Source: Aulostomus chinensis
Taxonomy: Eukaryota; Chordata; Actinopteri; Syngnathiformes; Aulostomidae
Reading direction: 5' to 3'
Assembly: GCA_037954235.1 (NCBI GenBank)
Contig: JBBMOA010000007.1
Location: 18,359,501 to 18,423,500 of the forward strand
DNA: 64,000 nucleotides
A model generated the notes under the pieces. The model was not told the origin of the DNA. It was given only the letters and a program-made list of their open reading frames with translations, and searched no databases. Shown one piece after another: positions 11,553 through 23,380 of the stretch. Every line of letters begins with the position of its first letter. The first letter of the stretch is position 1. The position numbers were made by a program, and so were the translations under genes.

Positions 11553-12125
11553 CGCACGCGAGGAGTGAGGGAGGAAGAATAAGTCAAGTTATTTTAAGGG
11601 ATGATATTGCTTGGTTGTGCGCTGTCACTCCATCCTTGACAAATGTTACTCATTTGAGTAGGTGACATGCTCCTCTATATAAATGGGTTACGAGCTAGAA
11701 TATAAGTTATGTCAGTCACAATGCTTCCAGACATCTGCTAAGCACATTCATATGTAATGAAACATAATGTCATAAAAACAATGTAGGCAACATAGGAGAT
11801 TTATCTCCTGTTATAATCATCCTCGCTCTCCTTCATTGCAACCTCCCACCTGCATCCTGACAACAAGAAGACTCGTGCAAATGGAGAGCTGTCAATAGCC
11901 GTGGAAATCTGTTTTCTTACTTCCTCTATTTCATGACTAGTATACGCAGTTTTATCCAAATTTGACCAATATGAATGCGGCGTTTTCCCGCAACTAAATA
12001 TGGACATTTAATTATTTTTACTTTCAAATACTGCAACTGTTAACGTTTCTAACATCTACTCTGAATTTAAATCCATAGAGAAAATACTATTAGTATATCA
12101 TAGTATATATGGTATATTCAAGCCT
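11553..12125. other. Spacer with moderately unique part
   Basis: Positions 11800-12000 are less AT-rich and carry a 68-codon minus-strand frame without recognisable domains. TATATAAA at 11677-11684 resembles a TATA box but has no gene downstream. The rest is AT-rich. Confidence 0.45.
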
Positions 12126-13020
12126 ATAATTTGAGTTGATTTATGATGAGGAAGGTAAAGCCCATTGTACCTTTTTAATGATTTGCCTGGTGTGTTTCTT
12201 CTGGGGCTGTCTGCGCCACCAGCTGAGGCGTTAATACAAATATAGCAGATCATTTGTGAACTAACCTGTTTTTAAGTGGCTTTCTCCAAAAGTGTGACAG
12301 GCAGGTGGGGAAACATGGAGGAAGTAATTTGATGTTTGCTGTTTTTGAACCAACTTGTGAATTCAGTTTTTTTTTTTTCCAGGTGAAAAAAACTTTAAAA
12401 AAACACAGTTTCTGAGCTTTTTTTTTTCCTCGTTTATAGGAATCCAGCTATCTGCCGCTGTAAAAATAAGTCATTCTACGAAAAAAAGAACATCTTGTTT
12501 AATAATCTCATTAGCTTTAGCTGTTTTCTTTAAAAAAAATAAATACTAGAGCAATTGATAAAATCTAAGCTCCACCTTCGCCGCCTCTCCATTTTGTAAT
12601 CACAGGCAGTTTGGCAGCACAACGTAATTAGTTTGCACGCCAGATTTCCCATGAGTCCCAACCCAGCTCAAAGCCAATCCCTTCCTCATCAGCAACCCAG
12701 AGACTAAACACCTACTTTATCTGGTTCCCCCACGGCTGTCCATCCACGGGGAGTCAGGGTGCCCTCGAAAACATTGCCAATGAAGGCTCCAATGCCTCAG
12801 GCTGGAACGGGTGAAACTTTCAGATGGCAGATGGCACGGGGACGGAAAAAGGACCCCTATCTTTAAGGTAGAATTGTCAAACAAAAGTGGAACATCATAT
12901 CCTAGAGCCTTAACGTCCCACGGCCAAGATTAAAGCATGAAATATATGTTGAGCGAAACCACAAATGTCTTCATTTCAAAGTCTGTATGTGATCAAAGTG
13001 CCCTAAGTTGTGGAGGCATG
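12125..13020. promoter_or_regulatory. Cluster of strong candidate CNEs
   Basis: Three adjacent unique stretches (12125-12360, 12430-12540, 12590-13010) separated only by short A/T-runs. They contain homeodomain words, NFI-like GCCAAT words and CpGs. No splice-bounded frame is evident. Regulatory function is inferred from composition and lack of repeats. Confidence 0.38.
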
Positions 13021-13330
13021 CTGCAGGGTGGTTTTTAATTTTTTTAAATTTCTATTTTCCCATCAGATGACAAGGAAACGTTCCACAGCTTGTTCAAATG
13101 TCAACATTGATAAACAGGACTGCTGAAGTTGAGCGTCATTTAGCTTGTGCGATGAATTGTCTTATTTTCTTTGTATCATCATGCGACATCTTACAATCTT
13201 TTTGACTGAAGGCCAGTTTAGCCCCATAGTTTATTCTTTTTTTTTGTCAGGTAGAAGTACTTGTAGGTGTGCATATATCTGAAAATGCCTCTGCCAGTCA
13301 ACAGCAAGAAGTGATCGGGCAGTTTTTAAT
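13020..13330. other. Spacer
   Basis: AT-rich with two T-runs. No gene or repeat recognised. Confidence 0.5.
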
Positions 13331-13830
13331 ACCACTAGGCCCATCTGGGAGAAGGACCCTTTTCATTCGACATACTTGGCTGCTTGTCGCCTCAACATAA
13401 TGGGCGTGTTGAACGAGCTCTGAAGCAATAGCCAATTAAATGCCTTGAAGGGGATGCCTCGAGGCCCTGCATGAAAGGCTTCAGGTGTGAAATGCTTGTT
13501 TTTCAAGAGTGCTGCAAATGTTGGCTGCTTTCAAGTTTGCTATTGCCCTGCTGGCTTCCCCTTCCAGCCCACCCCGGCAGCCCTTCTCATGTGGAGGAGG
13601 GTAGAGGCTAGAGGTGATGGGCAAGAGAAGGCCACTTAAGTACAATTTTCTATTCAACGTTCCAAACCTGTGCACTCTCATGTTTTTTCACTGCTGCTTC
13701 ATAACAGTGAGCAGAGTTTCAGATGATGCAGACAATAGCTTTTTAGCACACAATGGAGAGAAGAGGAGATGCTGGAGGGCAGACAGGGTGGAAATATGGA
13801 TGAGATAGAAAAAGTCTTTGCGTGAATCCC
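13330..13830. promoter_or_regulatory. Candidate CNE block
   Basis: Balanced, unique sequence, richest from 13330 to 13660, with CATTCGAC, AGCCAATTAAATG and several GGC-rich words. Open frames occur on both strands over 13481-13681, which is typical of non-coding DNA of this composition. Confidence 0.35.
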
Positions 13831-14465
13831 AACTAGAGACAGCGGTGTGTTGGGTGACAGCAGGGTTGGCTGGGATGAGGCTTAAAAGGAGATGGATTGT
13901 TTGCTAATTGTGATCATTTCTGACCAGAACATGACAAGTTCAACAACTACTTTAATGCATTATTGTACTGCAGAAACTTGAAATTCAGTTGTGAGAGAAG
14001 CTTCTGTTTTACAAATTCATTTTCACACCCTCACCCAGTAGGAAAGAATGTTCATTCATAGCTCAAGTGTAAGTGAATGCTGCTTTTTTTTTTTTCTTTT
14101 CCCCGTGCGATATTTTTTAGAAGCGCTGGATTTAAGTATTTATTCTAACAGCTATATTTCTACTTTCAATTCCTACATTTAAGGTTTTGGGAACCAGTCT
14201 GAGATCGCTGGGTAGTATAATTTAAAGATGCCTGCGGGAGCTAAAAGGGAGAAAATCCAGGGTATATTAATCTTATTAGGATCATACATCATCATGGTGT
14301 CAGGTGAATGAATGGGTGCCTGTTTATCTGAGCTAAGCTATGTGGTTTACCTAGCCATTGCTCAGGCCACGTATTGCCACTAATAAATTGGTTAAGTCTG
14401 AGCAGAGTGATTGTAATGAAGTTAAGGGACTGTGTTGTCTGAGCTCTCACCACTACAGCCAGCAC
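13830..14465. promoter_or_regulatory. Candidate CNE blocks with short spacer
   Basis: Positions 13880-13980 and 14110-14460 are unique. They are separated by a T-run at 14083-14094. Words include GCTAATTGTGATC and TGTGGTTTACC (RUNX-like). The block ends at a CT/CA repeat. Confidence 0.32.
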
Positions 14466-14468
14466 ATT

Positions 14469-14519
<51 letters not shown>

Positions 14520-14522
14520 CAC
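14469..14522 (+). repeat. Compound (TC)n(AC)n microsatellite
   Basis: A short TC run passes directly into an AC run with a single AA interruption near 14503. It generates the Thr-His and Cys-Val frames on the two strands. Confidence 0.95.
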
Positions 14523-14529
14523 CCGCCCG

Positions 14530-14710
14530 CCCTCTTTTCCTTTTTTTTTTATCTATCCAGATTGGGAGAGCCCTTTCGATAAGATGAAGAGAGGAGAAAT
14601 CAAAATAAATGGAGTCCATTAAAAGCAGCAATGCATCAACCGTTTGATAAAGTGATTAATAAACAGGCCCGGATTGTGATTGATTAAAGCATTTAATCAA
14701 AGTGTTTTAC
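14530..14710. promoter_or_regulatory. Candidate CNE rich in PBX/HOX-type words
   Basis: Contains TGATTAATAAA (near 14653) and TGATTGATTAAA (14677-14688). The second is part of a perfect inverted repeat with ATTTAATCAA. TGATTGAT is the established PBX-HOX composite word. The cluster suggests a homeodomain-regulated enhancer, but binding is inferred. Confidence 0.42.
14680..14700. repeat. Perfect inverted repeat of homeodomain cores
   Basis: TTGATTAAA, spacer GCA, TTTAATCAA. Two ATTA cores face each other, a possible homeodomain dimer site. Confidence 0.85.
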
Positions 14711-16440
14711 CAAAAAAAATAAAAAAGACTTACTGGCAATGGAGCATAAATGTCCCGCATGCTTTAAATGCTTAAAACATAATCATCAACTAACACACCT
14801 ATTCTGATCTAATGGTTTTTGGGTTTTTTTTGAGATACAAAGTGTTCTCACATTAATTTTGCCCTTTCTGTACCATTTGTTCCAATTCTAACAAAAGAGA
14901 AGTGACTGACTTAAGTGGTAACTCATTAAAGATTTTTTAAATACGCCTGAATACACTCAACGTTCAAACACTTGGTAATCAATGAGTAAAAAAAAAAAAA
15001 ATCAACAGTGGTGGATGAGTGGGCAGTGACAGGCTGCAACAACATTTGTGAGACTTAAATGTCATTCAAATTCACTAATGTGAAGAGATACATAGAGCAG
15101 ATTGACAAGTCAAGCTTGGTAAAGTTCAGTCTTAATGTATAGCGCATTAAGATTGGAAATTACAGATGTTGTAATTATTAGCAATGAATAACCTCATGTG
15201 CTTAAGGCTGTTGGGTTAAAGTGCTTTGCTTTTAAAGATGTGTAGCTCAAGAAAAGATTGGCATGTATTTGGAAATGGCACGCTTTTATTGAAATTGATG
15301 GAGTAAATTGGGAGAAAGTAATGTCAAGAATAATTTCCACAGTGAGGAGAAATTCCTGTTCTTTCACCTTCATGAGCAGCGGAAGTTAGAAAGAGGCTAC
15401 GTTTATTCTGCTGGTTGGACACAGTACGTTAACGCACATTTACTCTGTAAATTCACACGCACTGACCAAAAAAACACAACACTAACACTCTCCAAAACCT
15501 GCCGAAGCTGTCTTTTTTGTTAACTACAACATTTTGCTTGGATTAAAACTCCACGCTTGGCTACAAGAGTAGACGACAGGATTCGAGCTAAAGGCTGAAT
15601 AGCAGGTGGGTGGGCAGTTTGGTGTGAACGCACCTCATAACATCTGCCACACTGTTCTGTCAATGCGTCTGCAATGTGAAGGAAATAATAAAAGAAATGG
15701 CTGATGTGACCAAGTAACATAACTCAAGAAGTGTATGTTACAATATTTGACTCTATCTTGATATTTCACGGCGTGAACATCAGCATCCGTTCTTGTGTCC
15801 TGCATAGAATAAGCAAACATTGAACCAGGAAAGTAAAACTATCAATCAAGTCGGGAAAGGAAAAAAAAAAAAAAAACACTAATGCAGATCAAATGCCAGT
15901 TAAAAGCAAACGCTTGCAGGATTCATAAACGATAAAAACATTTACTTTCTCCTGTAAAAGTAAAACATTGAAACAGAACAAATATCTACGTGTAATGACT
16001 TATAAAAATTCTCATCATCGAGGTGATATAGTTCTACTTTATCGTGTTTAGTATTGCTGTTATGCTACTGTAAATAGTCCACAATACTGTAAGTCAGAGA
16101 GAAATTATTTTTATTGCACTCGACGTGTCACACCTACACACCAACCAGCCACAGCTTGAACTGCTCTAGCTAGTGCCTTGATTTTGGAGACTGCACCTTT
16201 AACACCACTACTTTTGAACATCTGCATCAACTTGACGCTGTTTTTCGACAATGCCACCACCCCCCCCCCAAAAAAAAACCAACAACATCTATTCCCCTTT
16301 TATCTTCGTATCTGAAAATTGCAAAAATATCTCAGTAATAGCCTTTTAATTTGGGTTTTAGAGTGATAACCATGTGACACTTGGTTGAAAATGACCAGAT
16401 ACAGTGCGTGCTTTTTAATCTGAAGACTCCTACAAATGAA
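14710..16440. other. Long AT-rich spacer
   Basis: Contains several A-runs (about 14987-15001, 15861-15876), a C-run (16259-16269) and AT-rich sequence. Positions 15130-15300 are somewhat more unique. Short frames at 15308-15820 lack domain-like features. No transposon recognised. Confidence 0.5.
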
Positions 16441-16940
16441 AAGAAGTCAAATGAATGACACATGAATGACTTGTTAATTATGCAAATGGGGTGCCGCAGG
16501 AACCTGGTAAGTTGCGGGAACTCTGTCATCTAAAAGGGTATGGTGAGTGTGATAATGTAGCGGCTTGGCACGGCTCTCTTGATGTAATGACAGGTCAATT
16601 TGACTGCATCTATGCTTTGCACCCTGGTTCTTTTCTCTGGCTCTGGTTTGGCTGCCCCCGCTGCTTCCCCGCCCCCCCCCCCCTATTCTTGTGTCCCTTG
16701 GACTTTGATTTCTCCTTTGTTCCATTGGCTCCTCCACTGACACTTCCCAAGAATAAGAGATGCCACACAACCGCGACCCTTTCGAGCCACAACGATGACC
16801 TCTGTCTCTTCCATGCATGACCTCTCACCTAGACTCTGACAGCTTGATTAATTGAAGAATGTTATGATTTATGAGTATCTTCTCAGCGTGATTAACAAGG
16901 CAACAGGTGGCACAACCAAACAGCTAGCAAGAACATTTCT
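16440..16940. promoter_or_regulatory. Candidate CNE with perfect octamer
   Basis: ATGCAAAT (16480-16487) is the exact POU octamer and is preceded by TTAATT, a POU plus homeodomain arrangement. TAATGACAGGTCA lies near 16586. A pyrimidine tract with a C-run (16670-16683) interrupts the block. Overlapping open frames on both strands (16474-16820) are not convincing genes. Confidence 0.4.
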
Positions 16941-17280
16941 TAAAGAGGAGAAAACAATGGAGGATTATATTCAGAAACCATGTTTTGTCCAGCAGTGACT
17001 GTCAATTTGGTTAAGCCATATATCATTTTGACTTTTTTTGTGCACCATTGCAGTCAGATAGCTTCGCATAAAAGCTTCCTTTTGTGTGTAACTTGTCTGC
17101 TCAGCCAGACACACATATTCTAACAATGTTGGATGAGAAAAAAGTTTTGCCATGTGACAAACCTGATTATCTAAAATCCTGCAAAGGAAATTAGTTTATG
17201 TCTTTAATACATGGAAATCTTTCATGTTCATACTATAACTGTGAATGCCTCTTAGTACATGTCGTTGCTGCTGACAGTGG
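16940..17280. other. Spacer
   Basis: AT-rich, with T-runs near 17031. Nothing specific is seen. Confidence 0.5.
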
Positions 17281-17950
17281 TGTTAATGCTCAACTCGGCG
17301 CAAGCATAAGTGTCATTTAGAGAGCAGCGTGTAAGAGGAAACTGTGTCAGTGGTGACACAGGGCCACGTCCAATTGTCTCCCCAAACCTTTGCGAGTTAA
17401 CTCACCTGACAGCTTCTGAGATAAATCTGTCTCGTAGTCAAGACACTCAACTGCTTAATGGAAGTTGGTGGTCCAACTCAGGTGACAAGGGGGGCGGTGG
17501 GGGTGTGGAGGAGGTCATAAGAGAGCTTCTCATCGACTAAAGTCGGTCACAAAGAATGACTACAGATTGGGATGGTCGTCTCTTGACACAGTGTCACCAG
17601 CGCACTGTCCAGCTGAGCTAAAGTGCGTGGTAAGATGTGGCCTTTTCTTTTGACGTGGATTTGTTTGTCCTTAGCTTCGGGCTTTGACAACTGATGGATG
17701 ATTGATGGTGCCGTTCCAGCAGTGTCAGTGGAGAAAGCATTCCTCTGACCCAAAGTGACCTGCCACTAACTTGCGTGGGAAAACAAAAGATGGGCAACTA
17801 CAGTTTGTGCCTGACTGTCATCATCCCCCAGCCTGATTATCTCCCACAAAATGCTTTTCTTTCCACTTCAGTGTCATTGAGTGTACCATCATTTGACGCC
17901 ACTATTTTAAAATCCTCCTTGCTATTCAGCTGACTGCCTATTCTGATAAG
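17280..17950. promoter_or_regulatory. Candidate CNE series
   Basis: Unique balanced sequence from 17280 to 17950 with a G-rich patch at 17488-17510. It includes the inverted repeat at 17342-17361. No named gene. Confidence 0.32.
17342..17361. repeat. Perfect inverted repeat (8-bp arms)
   Basis: CTGTGTCA, GTGG, TGACACAG. TGACA/TGTCA cores are the MEIS/TGIF recognition word, so the palindrome could be two TALE half-sites facing each other. Confidence 0.8.
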
Positions 17951-18600
17951 GTTTCAGGAAAACGGCTCCATCGCTCTAAGTTTCAGTGCACCGAAAGCTA
18001 CTGAGTAAAGAAATGTTGAAGTGTTGTGTGTACAAAGAATTGCCATCAATGAAAAAATAATTATCGGAGAGTCAGTAGAGGTTAATTTTGGTCAGAAACC
18101 TTTCGATCTAGAGGAGCTGACCCCAGCAGTGCCGCTCGCCTCACATGTGCCTAGCCGAGGTGACACAAGCAATGACCTGTGACACTGCCGGTGACAGCAG
18201 AGTAAACTGGGCCGTGCTCCTGTGCCTGGACTCTCAGCTGAGAGGGGGGGGGGGGGGCACAGTGCAGCTTCCCCGTGTCACCGCCCCAGCCCATGATCAG
18301 TTGCTCCGTCCTCCACAAACACTCCTCAGTCCTGCCACCCACCTCTGTTGTCTCCTAGAGACAGTGCTGCCCACCGTTGGTTGCCCCATATGTTGGGGCT
18401 GCACACAAGGTGGTTTCACGGATACTGTGGTTGCTAATTATAAATTTAATTTGCATTTTAATTAGAATGGTGGAAAATTAAAGCCTGCCAGCTGGAGAAT
18501 TTCAAAATGCTTTCCCTCCCTCCTTTTTTTTCCCTCCTCTCTCTAGTTTAGAGCTTGACTCTGTCCTGTATTTATTTGTCTAAGCACCGTCATGTTATGG
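17950..18600. promoter_or_regulatory. Candidate CNE with POU/homeodomain cluster
   Basis: Positions 18120-18240 and 18260-18520 are unique and separated by a G-run (18244-18257). Between 18430 and 18485 the words TAATTATAAATTTAA, ATTTGCAT and TTTTAATTAG follow each other, a typical enhancer-like arrangement. Function is inferred. Confidence 0.38.
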
Positions 18601-18602
18601 GA

Positions 18603-18605
<3 letters not shown>

Positions 18606-18647
<42 letters not shown>

Positions 18648-18676
18648 TGTTTGTGTGTGTGTGTGTGTGTGTGTGT
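18606..18676 (+). repeat. (GT)n microsatellite
   Basis: A GT run interrupted by GCGC and TT near 18644-18652. Confidence 0.96.
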
Positions 18677-18679
18677 TTG

Positions 18680-19240
18680 GCATCACTTCTGAGTTTCATC
18701 CTCATTTTGACAAGTTTTTATACAAGTGATGAAAAAAATCCTGCAAGTCAAAATTCAATAATTTATATCTCATTTTGCTCCTCACATAAATTTGTTAAGC
18801 TCATAAAATTCATTCATATTTTATGGGAATTATAATAAGTTGTTGAATGTCTTCTTTGGTAGTTTGATTTGTAAAACCAGGTCCAAATCCCTGTCATGGC
18901 GCTCAATTGACACACTTTATGCGTGCGGGGAAGTAAGTGATCTGCATGTGTGGGCTGGTAATATCATTCAGTTTTGGTCATTATTTTCCAATCTCCATAA
19001 TTCGTCCCGTTCCCCATGCTGTTCCCCCCATGGTCATTCTCATTCCCCCTCACCTCCCACGGGCGTCCTTGCTCAATAATTGTCATTAATTGATTGACAG
19101 CTCTGATAGACCCAACTAACCCCAGTTCTGCTCTCGTGTCTATGTTTTAAATGAGAGCTTGTACATCCAGTGACCTTGTCTGCCCATCACCTGTCAGCCA
19201 ATGTGAAGCCAATCCAGAGAATGTCTCACCTTAGCGGAGT
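18680..19240. promoter_or_regulatory. Candidate CNE with PBX-MEIS site
   Basis: From about 18880 the sequence is unique and balanced. TGATTGACAG at 19091-19100 is the exact PBX-MEIS/PREP composite word and is preceded by ATTAAT, giving a HOX-PBX-MEIS-like string. A minus-strand-type pyrimidine tract lies at 19010-19060. Binding is inferred from the motif. Confidence 0.42.
19091..19100 (+). promoter_or_regulatory. PBX-MEIS composite motif
   Basis: TGATTGACAG joins a PBX half-site (TGAT) and a MEIS half-site (TGACAG) without spacer. This is the established consensus for the heterodimer. Confidence 0.6.
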
Positions 19241-19740
19241 AGACGGTCCTAAATGATTGTAATTGGTTCTTGAATCTGTCCTGTGTTGGACTGCATTGTG
19301 AAAACGTAACAAAAACGGTTTAACTTTTGTTTGAGTTGAATGTAGGTATATTGTGTTATTGTTATCACAGTCGTGCTGCTTCCTTTCAGTCGGATTTGTT
19401 ACACTTTTGACCTGTTTGAATAGCAACTGAAGTGCGAATATCAGAAATAAAAATGTGAGCTTTGAATTCCTGAAACCCATCACAACAGGATGTCCTCTCA
19501 TGGTGTAATTTCTCTAAATTCGTGTCAAATTATGTAAATAGGAATCTGGTACTTTCAACTAGAAAAACTAAAGCCCTATTTACTTTGATGGGAATTCAAA
19601 AAAACATCAACTGCACATCTCAGATGGCTATTAAAGCCACCAAAATTAATGTTGCAACACCACACTCCTGCTTATTTCCATTAAATTTTTTCCCTCTCTT
19701 TTTATAAACGGCTTTAAAAAATAAAGAGGTAAGCATTTTC
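19240..19740. other. Spacer
   Basis: AT-rich sequence with one modest minus-strand frame (19226-19501) lacking recognisable content. Confidence 0.5.
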
Positions 19741-20210
19741 CATCAGCGTAAACATTAACAGCTTTCCAGGAGACGACTCCACCTTTTTGTGACAGCTGAG
19801 CCACTGTTAATATAGTCCTGTTTTTTTCCGCCCGCCCCCCCCCCAATAATGCATGCATGCACTGTGTCCCAGGCACATGTAATGTCTGACATTCTTCCAG
19901 GTTGTTTTGGTTTGGGAGACTGCCAGCCCCAGTTTTGCACCTCTTTGCAGGCCCAGTTTGATGTGGTGTGAATAACATTCAGACATACACACACGCCCTC
20001 AATAGCATTCATTCAGCAAAGCAATGCAGGACACCCTCTCTGCTCCGAGGGTGGCATTTGGCAAGGGCTAAATACACCTGGCAATACGTCTGCATCTTTC
20101 TCCAGCCCGTCATGTTCATCACATATAGATCTCCATCAAGCACACAAAAACAGGCTTTGTTGTATAAAAAAAAAACAAAAAACAAAACCCAAACCCAAAA
20201 ACCCAGCCTT
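19740..20210. promoter_or_regulatory. Candidate CNE with C-run and A-rich tail
   Basis: Positions 19760-20110 are unique except for a C-run (19835-19843). ATGCATGCATGC occurs at 19851-19860. The segment ends in an A-rich stretch with AAAC/AACCC words (20167-20200). Open frames on the minus strand overlap each other and are not credible. Confidence 0.3.
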
Positions 20211-20900
20211 GATGAGAGCTGATTACTTGAGAGTACACATTTACTTATTTTACCCTACTGCTTTTAGCAATTACTTCTTGTCACATTGCACTGAACTGCT
20301 TGAGATTATTATCTAATGTGATACAGCAGGTTTATTGAATTAAAAAAAGCACAAGAGAAGAGTCTCAATGACCCTCAGGTCTGGCATGCAGCAGCTTCTC
20401 CCTCTAAGGCATGGATCCATCAGCCTTAGTCTGGAGCAACAGTGGCTATGTGAAAAAAAGGCTTGGCAAGAAGAAGGGCCGCATTCTCCAGATCTCAATC
20501 TGTGGGCTGCTGTGTCTTTTTTTCCCCCTCTGTATAACAATCCCTCTGTCCCTCCATCCTTCTACTTGATCTTTATCATTATTGCTCAGATATGTCGTAG
20601 CACCATTGATAGTAAGGATTCAAGCCCATCTTGACATCAGCGTGTGTCACAGAGTAATAGGATGCAATGTCTGCCCTTTGCTTTGCTGTCGTTTGCTTTT
20701 CCTGCTAAAGTTTATACTCCAGTCATAGCAAGCTGTTATTGTTGTTGTTTTTTAACAGTTCTAAACACATATAGAAATGGAGTGAACTATATTCCTTTTG
20801 CTGGAAAAAAAAAAAGAATTTGCCTTGGCAGCTGACTATTGAAGATCCCTTTTAGGTTTATCTTTGTCAATTGTCAAATATTTGAGTGTATGAAGTGGTG
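20210..20900. promoter_or_regulatory. Candidate CNE and pyrimidine-rich spacer
   Basis: Positions 20360-20500 are unique and include a nested palindrome at 20404-20429. Later sequence is T/C-rich with an A-run at 20805-20815. No gene recognised. Confidence 0.3.
20404..20429. repeat. Nested palindrome
   Basis: CTAAGGC and GCCTTAG form 7-bp arms around ATGGATCCAT, itself a perfect 10-bp palindrome. The nesting is read directly; its function is unknown. Confidence 0.8.
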
Positions 20901-21640
20901 TGATGAGGTGCAGAGACAGATATTTGAAGGGATTTTAACTCATTTGAGCAATTACATGCTTAACTGGCCCAAGATAATCTGTCATCCAAAGCTTCGTTCT
21001 CGGGCTTCTCCCTCTCTTTTCCGATCCTCCACTCTCTCATACCCTCCTACGTAGCACAAGAGAAGCTCAGAATAGTGGGATTTAGAGCACAAAAGCTCAC
21101 CCTGAATGGAATTAAGGCCTCTGAGAAATTAATTGCTTCTAACAAACAGCATGACTGCTAGCATGTTTTGTGTCCCATTCTTATCAGCCTCCTGAGGTAG
21201 AAGGGTGGGCGACTTGTCTGGAAAAGGGTACACATGTGGAAGCAGAATATGTGTATTTGTACTTTAAGCATTTAATGTTGTATAGGGAAGTTTGCTGCAG
21301 TCTTTCTCTACAGGTGTGTGTCATTTAGAGCGTTGTTGCATCTGAAAGGAGGCTCATAGAGTAAATTTTGTTATCAAGAAAGCATCTCAAGAATGTACAG
21401 AATATTTTTTGAGGACATGATCGTGTATGTTGATGTCTTAAATGTGAGGAATTTGATTTAATCGGTCGGGAAGAAGCTGATTCGTGGTGAAAAATAGTGA
21501 GGAATATGAGCCTTCCTTTTTAATATGTCTTCTAAAAAGAAGATATTTTAATATCTTATATTTTTCCAAACAACCATTCTTGGCTTGTGTATTTCAATCA
21601 AAAACAAATAATCTGTAACAATTAATTAACTGTATGCATT
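20900..21640. promoter_or_regulatory. Candidate CNE then AT-rich spacer
   Basis: Positions 20930-21200 are unique with homeodomain words such as AAATTAATTGC. From 21260 the sequence becomes AT-rich and includes small inverted repeats near 21535-21560 (AGATATT-tt-AATATCT). Confidence 0.3.
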
Positions 21641-22025
21641 TGGAGAGCATTCAGGCAGGCATTAGCTTTGGCAGTTATGGGATTTACTTTTGTTAGGGTG
21701 TGTGGCATATTTGCCCCAGTTCTGTTCTCTGCTTGCTCCCACTCCCACATGTCACCATTCTGTCTACCACCACCAGCGTGGCATCTATCATCCACCACAG
21801 ACGCCACGGCACCCCACAAAAGGGAGCTGAAGCATACACAAAGACATTTGCATTTTTGCATCTCATTATGGTTATAATTGCATGCCAGTGTAAGCAGCCC
21901 GCTCTCCATTATCTTGCGTAATTTTATCAGTGACGTTTGAAACGTGTGTTTAAATGTCAATTATTGACTACAGAAAAGGAGTGACCTTTGGTGGAATCAT
22001 CTCTGTCTCCTCTCTCCCCGGTTCA
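21640..22025. promoter_or_regulatory. Candidate CNE block
   Basis: Unique sequence 21650-21940 with TTTGCATTTTTGCATCTCATTA near its end (two POU-like TTTGCAT words). The overlapping frames on both strands cancel each other as gene candidates. Confidence 0.33.
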
Positions 22026-22078
22026 CTCTCCTCCTCCTCCTCTCTCTCTCTCTCTCGCTCTCTTTCCCTCTCTTTTTC
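22026..22078 (+). repeat. Imperfect (CT)n tract
   Basis: CTC, CCT and CT repeats with interruptions; it produces a serine/leucine-rich chance frame. Confidence 0.85.
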
Positions 22079-23380
22079 ATTTCACCCACAGTCGTCCTAT
22101 ATCCTTCACTATGTCTTATTTGTGTTCTCTCACTAGTATGTTAGTGCTAACTTAGCTCATCACATTTCATGACAGCAGTCAGGTGACATCCTCGCTGTTA
22201 ATGATGACGATATATTCTCTGTCAGCGGGGGTTCACAAGATCTCATTAAAGTATGAAAAAGAAATAAAGCCTAGATCTCCTGAGTAGGAAGTCGGTCTTT
22301 GATTAACTTTGTAATCATGCAAGTGTCGATACCTCAGTAATGTAGCAGGTACATGCGCCATGATAAGTAAAGAATACTCACCTTATATTTGAATTCTGCT
22401 CGTATGATTTTGTGATGAAGTATTTCTTGTTACGTGTAATACTTTTGCAAGATGTCTTCTGTTGAAATATTTGAGGAGGGCTTTCATTCAGTAACCACTA
22501 TCAAAGTTATGGTACTGGTAAAAGTAGTCATACTGAAAAACTCTGAACAAATAAGCACCCCTGCAACCAATGTAGTGTATGTAGTAAATAGTATTGATTT
22601 TATGTGTTCAGTGGGAACAAAACAAGTACATATAACAGATGTTTATGTTGAGGGAAGGTGAATAACAACATATAAACCCAATTTGTGCTACTGCTGAGTA
22701 CCAAAAAAACCCAACCGTCGTTATTAAACGCAAGCCAGGTTTGTCCAAGACATGATTCCGTCTGTGTTAGAACCTTTTTACGCACTATATTCAGAACCTC
22801 CCATTACTGCCATTTTAGATTATTTGTTCATCAGTGTAACCTTCATCCACCAGTATAACTTGTAAAATATTTTCTTTTAACTGTCAAACAATACACATAG
22901 TTTTCGTATCGAGAACATGTAATTGCAGACACTCTTTCTAGTCACATTGAGATAAATTTACTGTCACAATGTGTGAACATTCTTGGTGTGGAAGCTCTGT
23001 GTTTCCACTGCTTCCTGGAACTGGTTAAGTGCATCAAGAGCCATTTGTTAAAAGAATAATAGAATCCTTTCTTTAGTGGTTTCAAATATGTTTTCTTTGC
23101 CTACAAAAGTCCACCAAACTTCAGTTCTGTCTGAAATGTATTTCTCAGAAGCTTTTTGATGAATGACGATTTTTATTTAGGTCCTTTGATGTAGGAGCTT
23201 CTTTAATCTCATTACATGAAAGGTTGCTCTTTGTTTTTCACCTGGAAAATGAATAATAAATGAATGGAGGATCGGGGCTCTTCATTACTTATGAATTCTT
23301 ATTTGTGTCATCATGATAAACAGAAGCAATGGATGGATGTATATTGTCCAGTTGAGAGAACACGTCCGGTGTTATAACTG
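22079..23380. other. Mixed spacer with a small unique block
   Basis: Positions 22140-22260 are unique and CNE-like (with TTAATGATGACGATATA). The remainder is AT-rich with short chance frames. Positions 23180-23280 are again somewhat more unique. Confidence 0.45.

Noticed and set aside
11677..11684. TATATAAA as a TATA box
   Set aside because: No initiator, exon or open frame follows; such words are common in AT-rich DNA.
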